Notes: generated by a model from the sequence alone, not told the origin. A stretch of 64,000 nt of DNA from Manihot esculenta (GCF_001659605.2 NC_035174.2:19878009-19942008), one strand, 5' to 3'. Positions 47,627-60,444 are shown, numbered from the stretch's first letter. A program made the numbers and translations.

Positions 47627-50046
47627 TGTAACGACCCGGAAACCGGACCGCTACCGGCGCTAGGATTCAGGTCGGCTTAAGGCCGCCAGAACCCGTAGCA
47701 AGCCAAACATACATCCTGTGAACCTGTTTAATCCCATACATGATCAACAACATACATAAAAATTAAAACTTTTCTTTCCAAGCCTAACCTGTGCATACAT
47801 AACATATCATAAACCCCTCATTGGAGTCCTCATCAAATACTCCAATGGGTAACATAACATATGATAGGCTTAGATAACATAAACATCATAAAAACATTTT
47901 TGGATCATATACACAAGGGATTAAAACAAACTCCAGTCAAGCACATTCTAAACTTTCATTACATTACATAACATACTTTTACATTACAAATAAACCATGT
48001 CCACTACTATACTATTACATAGGACTTCTCTTACTCTTGCTGACTTCTCTATCTACACTGCACCTGCAAGACTGGGGTTAGGGGAGAGGGGTGAGCTATA
48101 AAGCCCAGTGAGCAGAAAGATAAAAACATGTGATTTAGTTTCACCATTTTTATGTTTATTATTATTTGTTCTATTATTCTTATCATATTATTATTATTAT
48201 TATTATTATTCATTTTATTTTATTTCTTATCATCAAATTATTTAACTTTTTCTTTTTCTTATTCATGCTTTCATGAAATGCAACACATCACAGCTAATCA
48301 CATAAAGGATGGTATTGTCACCATTAGTCCTCAACATCTCCAAATGCCAGGGGCGTAGAATGGGCCTCACTGGTCTTTCTCTTACATAACATAACATAAC
48401 ATAACATTCTAAAGTGCCAGGGGCGTAGAATGGGCCTCGCTGGTCTTTCTCTTACATAGTGCCAGGGGCGTAGAATGGGCCTCGCTGGTCTTCCATAACA
48501 TATCATCATAACATAACATCAGAGGACTATGGATCACCCAACAACCATCCACATCAACATCAAATTATGCAATGCAACATATTCGTGAATTTCTAATGCA
48601 AACATCCTGGAATATTTCATGGCATTAATGATGCATGAGTATGCTTTCAGATTCATTCATTTGTTCATTTATTCAATTACTTTACTTAGAAACTTAGGGA
48701 GTTATCCCACTCACCTGGTGACTGAAGCTTTAACAACGGACTCTGAACGACTATCTCACAACCGGGGGTCTCGGTTCCTCGGGTCCGAACCTACACAGGT
48801 GGACTCAAATGAGGCACCAAACAACAAGAACATAACTCTAAACATACCCCCAAAACCTCCTAAAAACACCTCAAAACATCCCTAGAAAACATGCAAGAAA
48901 AGGCTGGGAAGGGCACTTTCGGCGGCACCTTCGGCGGCCGGAAGTCCCTCCAGAGCCGAAAGTCAGGCAGGTTCGGCGGCACCTTCGGCGGCCGAAACTC
49001 CCAGACAGAGACGAAACTCATGCATGTTCGGCGGCACCTTCGGCGGCCGAAAGTCTCGGACAGAGCCGAAACTCCCACTTTCGGGGGCAGGCTTCGGCAG
49101 CCTAAAGCTGCCTCCCAAGCTGGTTCGGCGGCCGAAAGTGCCTTCGGCTGCCGAACCTGGTTTCTGCCAAAGGGCAGAAACTTGGTTCTTCATGCCCATT
49201 TCAACCCCCTACACAACCAATCATGCATAAACTTGTTCTAAAACATGCATAAGCACCATACATCACACCTAGGGGTCTCAAACTATCAAATACCCCAACT
49301 ACAACACTTCAAACACACACAAACAACATACATTGCTCATCAAAACATCAAAACCCATAAACTCATCAACAAGCCTAAACATGCATCTCTACCCATAAAA
49401 CAACTTAAAACTTACTTAAAACATATAAGGAGCTTAAGATCGGCTCTTACCTCTTGAAGATCGAGAGGGAGACGACCTAAACTTGGAGATCCACGAAAAT
49501 GAGCTCCTGGGTTCCCAAAGCTCCAAAACTTGTTTCAAAAGTTCAAAACCTTCAATGCAAGCTTAAAACTCAAGAAAAATGGTGGGGATTTGAAGGAAGA
49601 ACACTAGATTGGGAAGAGGGAGGTCGGAAGCTAGCTGTGGCCGAAAATGGAAGAAAGCTCGCCCATTTCGGCTAAGTGCCCCTTTTATAGTGGCTGGCCA
49701 GACCACGTTCGGGGGCCGAAAGTGCCTCCGCACGCATGCCATGTTCGGCGGCCGAACTTGACTTTCGGCGGCCGAACCTGAACTTCCCTCACTCATGCTT
49801 TCGGGGGCCTAACGTGCCTCCAAAACGTATGCATGTTCGGCGGCCGAACTTGACTTTCGGCGGCCGAACCTGGGTTTTCCTCCAAAGACTTTTCATGCAA
49901 AAACTCATTTAATTTTCATACTTAAAACCATGAAATGCTTTAAAACATTTTATGAAAACATGTTTCTACCCTACTAGAGGCTTCCGACATCCGAGATTCC
50001 ACCGGACGGTAGGAATTCCGATACCGGAGTCTAGCCGGGTATTACA
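47627..50046 (-). repeat. Copy D 5' LTR
   Basis: 2420 bp. Compared with the 3' LTR it has one extra 54-bp palindrome unit (about 48985-49040), fewer TTA and AACAT units, and few substitutions. Hairpin at 49160-49181, TATA box at 49683-49689, minisatellite at 48345-48491. Confidence 0.94.
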
Positions 50047-50051
50047 TAACG

Positions 50052-50413
50052 TGCATGCAAAACACCCCTATGTTCGGCGGCCGAACTTGAGGTTCGGCGG
50101 CCGAACTTGAGGTTCGGCGGCCGAACCTGGTTTGTTCAAACATAGCTTTCGGAGGCCAAAAGCGCTCCCAAAACCAACTCATGTTCGGCGGCCGAACTTC
50201 ACTTTCGGCAGCCGAACCTGGCAAAACCTCCTTGGTCTTTTCCTTTTCAAAACTCAAATCTTTTTCATTTAAAACCATGAAATCAGTAAAAATCATTTTA
50301 GAAATCACATTTTACCCTTCTAGAAGACTTTGGCATCATCAAAATTCCATATTCCAACGGAGATTCCGCCGGAAGGTAGGGATTCCGATGCCGGAATCTA
50401 GCCGGGTATTACA
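50052..50413 (-). repeat. Copy C 3' LTR, second part
   Basis: This resumes C's LTR after copy D and its TAACG duplication, ending TCTAGCCGGGTATTACA. It includes a repeated TTGAGGTTCGGCGGCCGAAC unit (near 50085-50125) that is single in the 5' LTR. Confidence 0.92.
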
Positions 50414-50519
50414 TTCTTCCCCCCTTTAAGAACATTCGTCCTCGAATGTTCAAACAAACAAACAGGCAACTCAAAGCATAGCATCTAACATACATAAGCA
50501 AGCAAAACCTAAAAACCTC

Positions 50520-52786
50520 TCTTCTAAAAGAGAGACACGGTCATTGCTAGAGTATAAACTCTCGGTCTCCCTGGTGCACTTTTCATCTTAAGGTGATTCT
50601 AAGGGCTTTCACCATCGGGATTTCCTTGTTTCCACACTTTCTGACTTGTGTGTCCATGGTCCGTACTAGCTGCTCAACATAGGTGAGATCCTCTACGGTC
50701 TCCACCTCTGGTTCCTTTAAGAACCTCACTCGGATCCGACACGAACTCATATACCGTGGAAACATGGAAAAACGAATGGATCTCTTCCATAGAAGTGGGT
50801 AAATCTAACTCGTAGGATACATTCCCAAATCCCTTGCAGGATTTCAAAGAGTCCAATGTATCTGAGAGCTAATTTACCTTTCTGCCCATAACGAATCACC
50901 CTCTCTTTAGGAGACACCTCCAGCAAACCTCAACTTCCTCGAGAACCTCAACACGCTTCCGCTGCGCACTCTGACAAAACTCTTCTTCTCTTTTGAAACT
51001 CTACATGCCTCTTGCGGACAACTTCATACTCTCCTGCTGACTCACAACAGTTCTGATTCTTCTCATCTTCTGACTATGCAGCTCTTACTCTTTTTCTCTG
51101 CCTCTGATTCTCCTCTCTTGACTCAAGATGTATTGCAAGCTCTTTCGATCTGTAAGGATCTGTCCTCATACCTTATACAGGTATCGCTTCCACATCTTGA
51201 GTGCAAGTATTACCATTGCCATCTCTGGATCGTGTGTAAGATGATTCAACTCATGCTTCTTCAGCTACCTAGAAGCATAAGCAATCATTCTACCACTCGC
51301 ATTAACACACAACCTAGTCCCACACGGGACGCATCACAGGACACTGTGAAATCTCCATCACTGGCGGACAGAGCTACCACTGGTGCTGACATCAACATTT
51401 CCTTTGGCTTTTCAAAGCCCTCATCACTCCGAGTAGACCACACACCCTCTGGTTCTTCCTGATCCATCTGGTCATAGGAGCGGCAACTCTAGAGAAGTTC
51501 TAGATGAACCTCCATTAGGTAACCTGCCCAACCCAAAAAGCTCTTGATCTTAGTCACTACAAGGGGCCTGGGCTAGTTAGCTATAACTTCAACTTTCTCA
51601 GGTCTACTTCACTTTTCTTTTCTCCGACACACATGACCCAAGAAGGATATGCTCCTCGACCAAACTCACGTTGGAGAACTAGGCATCCAAGCCATGTTCT
51701 CTCAGGATTTGCAATCCTGATTTCAGATGATGGGTATACTCTTCTGCATTTCTGGAACTCGCCGAGATACCGTCAATGAAGACAATAACGGAGTGATCCA
51801 GAAACCGACTAAAACTCTGCTTATGAGATCCATGAATGATGTAGGGGCGTTCATTAACCCGAACGACATTCCTAGGAACTCATAGTGCCCATATCTGGTT
51901 CTAAACACTGCTCTCAGTACATCTTCTTCCTTGATCTTTACTGATGGTACCTAGACTTCAGATCTATCTTGGAAAGGCAACTAGCTCCTGTTAGTTGGCT
52001 TAAAATAGATCGTCGATCCAAGGTAACCAATACTTGTTCTTGGTAGTGACTTTGTCCAACGACTAGTAGTCGACACAAAGTCCTAGGGATCCATCCTTCA
52101 TCCTCATAACAACACTGGAACACCCCAAGGTGAAGTGCTCAGTCAGATGGGAACCCTTAACTACCAACTCTTACAACTGATCCTTATCACTCCTTTAACT
52201 CTGTTGATACCGTCCTGTGGGGAGGGATAGAGATTGGTCCAATTCCATGCATTACTTCTATATTTTTTTTTTAAACTCTATCTCCCTGACAGGTGGTAGT
52301 CCTGGGAACTCGTCTGGGGAAACATCTAAAACTCTCTAACAATGGGCACTGAGGCGGGCTCCCTGACCTGACTGCTATACTCTCTCAGAAGAGCTAGAAC
52401 CCCTGACAACTTTTCCTGAACAACCTACGAGCCTATAGGGTTGATACTGAACCTCTAGGTATCCCTTTTCTGTCCCCTCTAAGGACTACCTCTGATCCAT
52501 CCTGACCTCTGAACCTGACTACCTTGTCTCTGCAGACTAGGTAGTACCACTAGTAGAAGAACCAATCCAACCCTAGAATGACGTCAAACAGTCAAATCTA
52601 GAACCACTAGGTCAGCTGGAAGGCATCTACTCACAACACATACTCTGACTATACCGGCAGACTGACTCTGCCACAGATGGATCACACTTGGGTGCACTGA
52701 CCCCAAGGGAATACTCTAACCCATAAGCTATCAACCCAACCTCACAAGGGCTCACAAGCAAACAAAGAAAAGAGAAACATCAGGGT
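50520..52786 (-). pseudogene. Copy C pol remnant, integrase core deleted
   Basis: Recognisable minus-strand pieces, each broken by stops and shifts: chromodomain-like tail (about 50525-50720), integrase C-terminal part (50720-50930), then an abrupt passage to RNase H (51080-51480), reverse transcriptase (51490-52220) and the protease end (52230-52786). The DDE core of integrase is absent. C's internal region is about 4.3 kb against 5.3 kb in E. This cannot give active enzymes. Confidence 0.85.
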
Positions 52787-54418
52787 TCATAAAACAGACA
52801 CATCAGAACATACCAGAGTGAGATTACCTGATCCCATCGGGTTCGATGTGTTAGCCTCCTGCTGGGTCATGGCGAAGATCCGTGCTGGAGCTGATGGACC
52901 TTCCCCACGGAAACCTGCTGAAGAAGGGGCTGTCCCCCTGTCTTCGCCTCTACCACTGCCCTGAAACATGACTGGAGCTGATGGCTGAGCCATACCGCCT
53001 GAAGTTGTCTGATGGGACGGTGTCATAAAAGCTGCCTTAGGGCACTCTCGAGCTATGTGCCCCTCCTGGCCGCATTTGTAACATGCTGTAGTCCCAAACC
53101 GACAGACTCCCTTGTGCGGCCTACCGCACCTTGCACACTCTGCAACCTCTGTGCCTGAGCTCGAGCCACCTCCTAATCCCAGACCAGACTTTATCCGATT
53201 CCAGAACTTGTTCTTCTTTGATCTTCTGAGACCTCTGTCTCCCTTCTTACTTTTTGTGACAGCCTCGCTTAGAGGGGAGAGATTAACATCACTTGTCCTC
53301 GGGAGTTTGGAACCCGAAGACTGTGCCACGTACTGTTTAACTGTCCCTTGGACAATGGCACTAGCCTCCATTCTCCGTGCCATATCCACTATAGCATGGA
53401 AGCTCTCCCTTTCTGCTGATTGAACCAACGAGGAATACCTGGAGTGAAGCTTCATAACATATCTCCTAGACTTCTTCAGGTCTGTGTCAAGACCTTGTCC
53501 TGCAAACGGCAACAGCTCCAGGAACCTGTCCGTAAACTCCTCTACTCTCATCTCTTCCGTTTGCCTTAGCTGTTCAAACTCAATCATCTTCAGTTCTCTG
53601 GAACTATCTGGAAAAGCCCATCCTGCAAACTCATTGGCAAACTGCTCCCAGGATAAGCTCTCCAACCTTGGGTCCACATAGTTTTTGAACCATTCCCTTG
53701 CCTTCTTGCATTTCAATGTGAACCCTGCCATCTGGATGGCTCTACTGTCACTTGCTCCTAGCTCATCTGTTATCATCTTTACCGTTCTGAGGTACTCAAA
53801 AGGGTCATCGCCTGCTTCAAACTTGGGGGCATCCAACTTGAGGTAATCTGTCATCTTTACTTTACCCCCAACTGATGAACCAGGTTTGAGTATCCAGACA
53901 TCAGGGACTATTGGTTCTGCTAGTGGAGAAGGAGGTGCAGCATTCCCCGGGTTAGGGTTTGCTGGACCTGGGAAAAAGGGTGAGGATGGAAACATGGGGT
54001 ACTGTGGGTAAAAGGGAGGATAGGGCATAAAGGTGGGATATGGGTTATGGCTAAAGAAATCCGATGTACCTCCCATCGGATACCCTGGCCCTTGCGGGTA
54101 GGGTGGATACTGTGGTGGAACAAAGCCCGAGGCCTGAGTGCCTCCTTGGGACTCTCCCATATCCTCTACTGACATACTCATGCCCAAACTACTATCTCTT
54201 CTTTGGTTATCCTCCTCTATTTCCATCACATCTGCTGACATACCTTCATGAATTGATCTCCTCCGACCTGCATCACAAGACCTTCTAGGGTCCCTTGATG
54301 TACTTTCCCTGATCGTCCTACAAGATCTTGCCCTCTGCAGAGCAGGGGAATGGGCATCCATGCCCTCATTCTCTGGCGGAGCTCCAGTCAATCTCGCAGA
54401 TCGACGAGTTCCTCTCAT
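52787..54418 (-). CDS. gag: Copy C Gag, open
   Basis: From [10 protein letters not shown] at 54418 the frame runs 543 codons, with the Gag core (GDDPFEYLRTV... to LPFAGQGL), the knuckle CYKCGQEGHIAREC (near 53050-53090) and the beginning of the protease region, ending SDVSVL. The frame is open further upstream to 54544. It would bind and package RNA. It has no working pol of its own. Conservation of this frame beside a ruined pol is unusual. Confidence 0.8.
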   Translation of the reverse strand: MRGTRRSARLTGAPPENEGMDAHSPALQRARSCRTIRESTSRDPRRSCDAGRRRSIHEGMSADVMEIEEDNQRRDSSLGMSMSVEDMGESQGGTQASGFVPPQYPPYPQGPGYPMGGTSDFFSHNPYPTFMPYPPFYPQYPMFPSSPFFPGPANPNPGNAAPPSPLAEPIVPDVWILKPGSSVGGKVKMTDYLKLDAPKFEAGDDPFEYLRTVKMITDELGASDSRAIQMAGFTLKCKKAREWFKNYVDPRLESLSWEQFANEFAGWAFPDSSRELKMIEFEQLRQTEEMRVEEFTDRFLELLPFAGQGLDTDLKKSRRYVMKLHSRYSSLVQSAERESFHAIVDMARRMEASAIVQGTVKQYVAQSSGSKLPRTSDVNLSPLSEAVTKSKKGDRGLRRSKKNKFWNRIKSGLGLGGGSSSGTEVAECARCGRPHKGVCRFGTTACYKCGQEGHIARECPKAAFMTPSHQTTSGGMAQPSAPVMFQGSGRGEDRGTAPSSAGFRGEGPSAPARIFAMTQQEANTSNPMGSGNLTLVCSDVSVL

Positions 54419-54673
54419 CTTGACTTCTGAAAGCATAACATAGCACATAAACATAAGCATCATACGGTTCATGTGGAAACACATGAACCTGCACCACATA
54501 CATAACATACAGATCATAGCATTAATGCACATGCTCATTATCATGGCATTTCACATCATCATACAAGACAGGACTCCATATCCTATCCTAGTGGACATGA
54601 TCTTCCTATTGTGCTTGCCCTACTATAACCTTTATGAGCCCTACACACTATAGCTCCGACCATGTGAACCTAG

Positions 54674-54686
54674 GGCTCTGATACCA
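54674..54686 (-). other. Primer-binding site, initiator tRNA-Met (copy C)
   Basis: GGCTCTGATACCA on the plus strand, three bases from the 5' LTR start at 54690. Confidence 0.9.
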
Positions 54687-54689
54687 TTC

Positions 54690-57187
54690 TGTAACGACCC
54701 GGAAATCGGACCGCTACCGGCGCTAGGATCCAGATCGACTTAAGGTCGCCGGGACCCGTAGCAAGCCTAACATACATCCTGTACAGCTGGTATAATCCCA
54801 TACATGATCAAACATTTTCATAAAACATTTAAAACTTTACCTTTAACCAATTTGACCTGTGTATGCACTATGACTGAACTCATAGAACCCCTAGGGTCAG
54901 CATACCCTATGTCAAACTCGGTCCATCACATGAAACAACATAAAATAAAACTCATGTACAAAGGGATTAACCAACTCGGGCCAAGCACAATACTATAACT
55001 CTGAACATATAACATAATATCACTATGCAATACAACTCTTTATACAACAATATATAACCGTACATTACATCATGTCCACTACTATTCTATTACATAAACA
55101 TGACCGTGGACGTAACCTGCTGATCTCCTGACTATCTCTGACCCTGCAAACCTGGGGTTAGGGGAGAGGGGTGAGCTAAAAAGCCCAGTGAGCAGAAACC
55201 ATAAAAGAAAACAGTTCATTTTAACGTATGCTATCATGGAATGCGTCACATCACAAATATATCACCTCAAGGATGAATCTGTCACCAATAGCCCTCTACA
55301 TATCAATCTCGTACCATAACAAGTCAACAATACTCTATGCCAGGGGCGATACGGCCACGCCTGGACTTCACATACTCTATGCCAGGGGCGATACGGCCAC
55401 ACCTGGACTTCTCATGCTCTATGCCAGGAGCGATACGCCCACACCTGGACTTCTCATCTCATATCATATCGTACATGCCATATCATATCATTTCATATCA
55501 TGTCATAACATACTGAGGGCTAGAGGATCATCCAGTATCCATCCACATCACTATCATCGTATTATGCAATGCATCATATTCGTGAATTCTAATGCAAACA
55601 ACCTATTGCATAACATGGTATTCATGATGCATGAACATGCTTGAACATCCTAAAAACATTTGATTTAAAACATAAGGGTTAGTTCCACTCACCTCTGGCT
55701 AGCTCTGGACTAACTCTGAAGCAGCTAACACTGCTAAACACCTCGGTTCCTCGGGTCCGATCCTACACAGGTGGACTCCAGTGAGGTGCCAAACATACTC
55801 TAAACAACTCATAAACAACTCCCCAAAACCCCCCCTAAAGTATCACTTAAACATGCATAGAAAACACTCAAGAAAAGGCTGGGCAGGGCACTTTCGGCGG
55901 CCGAAAGTCCCAGACAGAGACGAAAGTCAGGCAGGTTCGGCGGCACCTTCGGCGGCCGAACCCTCTCTCCAGAGACGAAAGTCAGGCACTTTCGGCGGCC
56001 GAATATTACCTTCGGAGGCCGAAAGTCTGCTTTCAAGCCAAAACTCAACTTTCGAGGGCAAGGTTAGGCGGCCAATCCATGCGTCCTCAGGCAGGTTCGG
56101 CGGCCGAAACCACCTTCGGCGGCCGAACCTGAGTTCATCCAGAACTCAGCCTTTATGCATTTCAAGCCTCCCAAACCTTCCATACACCCCAAAACAAGCA
56201 TCCAACTTCTCAAACACATGCATACATCCTCAACCATGCACAAGGGAGCTCAAACAAGCTTAAACTCCCAAAAACAACATCTAAAGCATACATAGATGGT
56301 TTATGACCCACATAGGCCAAAACCATCAAAACAAACCAAACCTCACATACTCTCTCCCAATCATGCATACTCTCTCCCATATGCTCAAGGGGCTTGAAAA
56401 CTAACTTAAACCCCAACACAAACATCACATGAACATACATTATCATACATTGAGCATAAAACCCTCATAAACCCTAACATGCATATCTACCCATACTCAA
56501 CCATCAAAACCTCTTAAAACTCAATTAAAACTTCATGAAACGTAAAGAAAAGCATAGATCCACACTTACCTCTTGAAGATCGAGGGTTGGTGCGACCCAA
56601 AGCTTGAGATGTGGAGAACCCAAACTCTTAAAGTCTCCAAGCTCTCCAAACCTTGATCCAAGCTTTAAAACTCTTCAAAACAACCATATAGCTTATAAAA
56701 CGTGAAGGATTTGAAGAAAAAGCAAGAAAACGACTAGAGGAGGACATGAACACACCTGAGCTCGAGAATGGGGAGAAAACTCGCCCATTTTCGGTCTGAG
56801 GGGCTTTTATAGGTGGCCAGCCGAACCTCCTTCGGCGGCCTAACGTGCATGCAAAACACCCCTATGTTCGGCGGCCGAACTTGAGGTTCGGCGGCCGAAC
56901 CTGGTTTGTTCAAACATAGCTTTCGGAGGCCAAAAGCGCTCCCAAAACCAACTCATGTTCGGCGGCCGAACTTCACTTTCGGCAGCCGAACCTGGCAAAA
57001 CCTCCTTGGTCTTTTCCTTTTCAAAACTCAAATCTTTTTCATTTAAAACCATGAAATCAGTAAAAATCATTTTAGAAATCACATTTTACCCTTCTAGAAG
57101 ACTCTGGCATCATCAAAATTCCATATTCCAACGGAGATTCCGCCGGAAGGTAGGGATTCCGATGCTGGAATCTAGCCGGGTATTACA
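54690..57187 (-). repeat. Copy C 5' LTR
   Basis: 2498 bp, uninterrupted, so it shows the empty target site of copy D at about 56841-56845. TATA box at 56805-56811, hairpin at 56129-56149, minisatellite at about 55333-55454. Confidence 0.95.
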
Positions 57188-57192
57188 GGAAG

Positions 57193-58423
57193 GGGCTGCC
57201 CTTGAGGGTTCTAAAGTTCGGGCGTGTTTAGTAGCCCTACCTTTAATGGTGATAGCACCCACAACTTGAATAGGTGGGACATCCAAGGGAGCGGACTTGG
57301 TTCCCTCTTTCGAAGTGCTCTCAGCCGACCCACTGACCACAATAGGCTTCTTTGGAACTTCCTTTGGATCAGGGGGACCCTTGGAAGAGGCTGGCACTTT
57401 AAGAGGGACCGATGTTTTGGAAGCTGCTGAACAAGAGCCCCCTGACACCGACAACAAAGCCAGAGAATGTGGGGGGGGGGTAGGAGTGGAGCGATGAACT
57501 AACTATGGGGGAGTTACAGCCTAGAAAACCTCAGGAGTCACATCAGAAACATACTTATTGGCCTTAAAAACAACCAGAGTCTCCTTATGCTCTCCCTAGA
57601 CATAGTGAAGTTCTTAGGGAGCTTGATGGAACCCATTAGCACGACGAAAGCTAAAAAGGAAATATCAGTTCAATTAGAGCTTAAAACAACAAAAGAGGAA
57701 CATAAAAGGAACAAAACCAAAAAATACCAACTTTTCAGCAGTCCCGTAGATTAGACATAAATATGCACTTCTTGACGTCATATTTCTTCTTTATAGAGGT
57801 CAGTCGGAGAAGGCAAATTTGATCTACCAGGCTTAACCTAGGAAAGTCATTACAGCCTTGGGGAATTTTCCCCCCATGAGAGGTCGATATCCCAGTTAAC
57901 CCCTGAGCTTTCCTTTAGCTCGACAACCACAAAATTTTCTGCCCAACCTTTAATCGAGTCCTTGTACCCCATGAATATAAACAACTCAGCCTGAGGACCG
58001 AAATAATAAAACTCATGGTTAGACCTGACAAGGTGGAAGAAAGCATAAAACAACTCGATAGAAGGGGGGCAGAACCCCAGCACAGGTAGGTGGATTCGAA
58101 GCAGCACATGAACAAGATAGAGTTAAGGGACAACATCCAAGAAGTCACCCTAAAATAATGGAAAACCTCGATGAAGAAAGGGGTAAAAGGGAAGGTCAGC
58201 CGAAGTTGTGATGTTTAATGAAAAAAACCAAGTTATGCCCCTATTGAGCATCTATCAGGCCCATCGGTGGTGGATAGGGGAGAACAATTTGTTCATTGGG
58301 TAAGGGAGCCTTAATTTTAAAGCTGGTGGTGTCAGAGAAATCGTAGAAAAAATAGTGGGAGAAGGAGGAAGGAGTAACAAAAGACACCAGACCCACTACA
58401 TCGGGAGTCCTAGTAGAAGCCAT
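57193..58423 (-). pseudogene. Transposon-derived gag-like gene, 5' half
   Basis: The minus strand starts MASTRTPDVVGLVSF at 58423. Then, in other frames, come LRLTFPFTPFFIEVFHYF, a proline-serine stretch, and NHEFYYFGPQAELFIFMGYK with DSIKGWAENFVVVE. These match the pattern of a widespread plant transposon gag-like N-terminal domain as I remember it. A linker rich in Pro, Ser and Lys follows (57457 to 57188), joining in frame to 27452. Frame changes suggest introns or decay. A run of G at 57470-57479 is notable. Confidence 0.45.
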
Positions 58424-60444
58424 GAGAGGAGTAAGATGTATCTCACATTGGAAAATTAGGGATTATAGAAAAGAGAAAGAGCAAAATAGCAGAAGTAACG
58501 CAAGAGGCAGAGCAATGAGTGAAAGCAAGAGTGCAAGTTTGAAATTGGTAAAGGCAAAGAAAGGACATTTTGACAGAACTCTCCTAAAGCCATGCAATAA
58601 CAATTGGGATCTCATAGGTTACCCCCTTATAAATCATGGAATAATTAATGAGCAGGTAAAGGGGTATTTGATGACAACCGGGCTCTAGGCACTCTTGCCT
58701 TGACAAAGCCCGTGCTAGAAAGACTGGTCTTAGTTCTATTAGGGTCCAATGCGCAGCTCTACTTCCAAGACTTGCCCTGACAAGTTGGGCTGGGCACGAA
58801 CCTACACGTGGGGCCTTGGCCTCGAATAGCTGTTAGCCTCATGGGACAACAAACCCATGATGCTTGGGATCATGTCCAAGTGTCACTGAATGGAATTAAA
58901 TGATCGTCTGACGGTAGAAAAAGACGTAGTACATTCGTACATATGGCCAGCGTGAATATGACAGGATGGTACAAGTGTAGGATGGTAGTTACATGTCACT
59001 AGAGGATAAAAAAGAAAATGAATAAAAGGAAAAAAAAGAAAACGAGGAGAGACAAACCAAGTTTACCAAAACATGTTCTGAGCTTAGCCCCTTATTGGAT
59101 CTCACACATTAGCTTATACCCATACTGAATTAAATTTTCGAGGTAAGTAGAAGAAGCAACTGGGTCTGCAAGGCAAGGATACGACAGGGTATGGTGCTGC
59201 ACTAAAACGACTCAATTATATTATCTGTGCTTATCGTGTTTTGCCAATGGGCCTTCGATTGGAGATTTTTATTATCACGAAAGGAGCTAAAACAATGAGT
59301 AAAACTGGATTTTTAGTTTTTTTGGTGCTCATAAGAAAATGGAGGAAGAATGGATGGAGATGAAAATGCCATGGGTTTCAGGGGTGAAGGCAAATGTACA
59401 GGATCTAGGATCTAGATCTAATGGCCAAGAACTAAAGAAAATTAAAGAAAAATAAAAACTCAACAAATTTTAAATTGATTTTAAAAGTGGAAATCATAGG
59501 TTTATATATAGTTTTAAAGCCCTAAATCTAATGGCTAAAAATTAAAGAAAAATTAGATGGTTGAGATTAAGTTGTATATTTTGTCTTATATTTTTTTATT
59601 CAAGGTTTAAAATTTTTTTCTAAAAAAAATAAAAGGCTAAGATTAATTTGTATAATCTACTTTAACTCATTTTATCAAATAGTTAAAAATTAAAAATATT
59701 AAAAGGATAAAGTCTAGGTTTTTTTTTAAATGGGAAAGTCTAGGTTTAAAAGTACTAAAATTAAAATTAATTTTGTTTTTTTCACTTTTTTTTATAGAAA
59801 TTTTTAAATTAAAATTAAAATTTAAAAATCTAAGTTAATATAAAATAAATAATTAAAAATTTAAAACTAAAAGATAAATTAAAAAAATTAAATTTAATTA
59901 AAATAAAAAAATCTTTGGCAACTAATTTGATTAAAATCTAAATTCAACTGAAGATTAAAAAGACCATTTAATTTTTGAATTCTTTTTAATATATTTTTTA
60001 TTTTTAAAATTATTATTTGTTTTTATTTTTTTATTAATTTTTAAATTTTTAACTAACTTTCTAAATTTTTCTGAAATTGCCGAACAAATTACAGTGGCTA
60101 CAATAATTTATAAAATTCTTTTGGCAAAAAGGTTAAATTAATCTCTAAACTATACAGAAAATTAAAAATATCAAATTTTATCTTTTGATCCAAATATACT
60201 TTTGAGCTATTATTAAAAGGCTAAATAATTTTGAATAAGACTAAATAGACTTTGGAGAACATAAGTTACACTTTGAAATCTTGATAAGTGAATGAATGGT
60301 TTTATTTTATTTTTTAATAATATTTTTGAGAAAAAATTAGATTAAAAAATACAATTTGATATTTTAAATCTCATTGTTTAATTCAAAGGTAATTTAGTCT
60401 TTTAGATAAACTCTTTCACTAAATATCTCTCTATTTTAACATAA
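58424..60444. other. Spacer, no supported gene
   Basis: Sequence upstream of the gag-like gene, which may include its leader or LTR (about 58424-59250), then strongly AT-rich text from about 59440. An 88-codon plus-strand frame at 58422 has no recognisable domain. Confidence 0.4.

Larger units (their letters stand above)
29627..50046 (-). mobile_element. Copy D: Ty3/gypsy chromovirus inside copy C, split by copy E
   Basis: LTRs at 47627-50046 (5', 2420 bp) and 29627-32002 (3', 2376 bp), primer site at 47611-47623 and purine tract at 32003-32015. Without E and its duplication it is about 10.1 kb. Gag to reverse transcriptase is open. A 1-bp loss in integrase (43150-43153) shifts the frame, and E then interrupted integrase at 32739/43012. 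The two LTRs differ mainly by one 54-bp palindrome unit and by microsatellite lengths, so D is young. Confidence 0.95.
27458..57187 (-). mobile_element. Copy C: outer Ty3/gypsy element of the nest, pol-defective
   Basis: Its 5' LTR (minus sense) is 54690-57187 and its 3' LTR is split into 27458-29626 and 50052-50413 by copy D. Removing D gives about 9.3 kb. Gag is open, pol is heavily decayed and the integrase core is missing, yet the two LTRs look almost identical apart from a few substitutions and short repeat-unit indels. That contrast suggests C moved as a non-autonomous element served by proteins from relatives. It inserted in frame position within a gag-like gene. Confidence 0.93.

Noticed and set aside
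58422..58688. 88-codon plus-strand frame
   Set aside because: It has no recognisable domain and lies at the start of the gag-like gene on the opposite strand.
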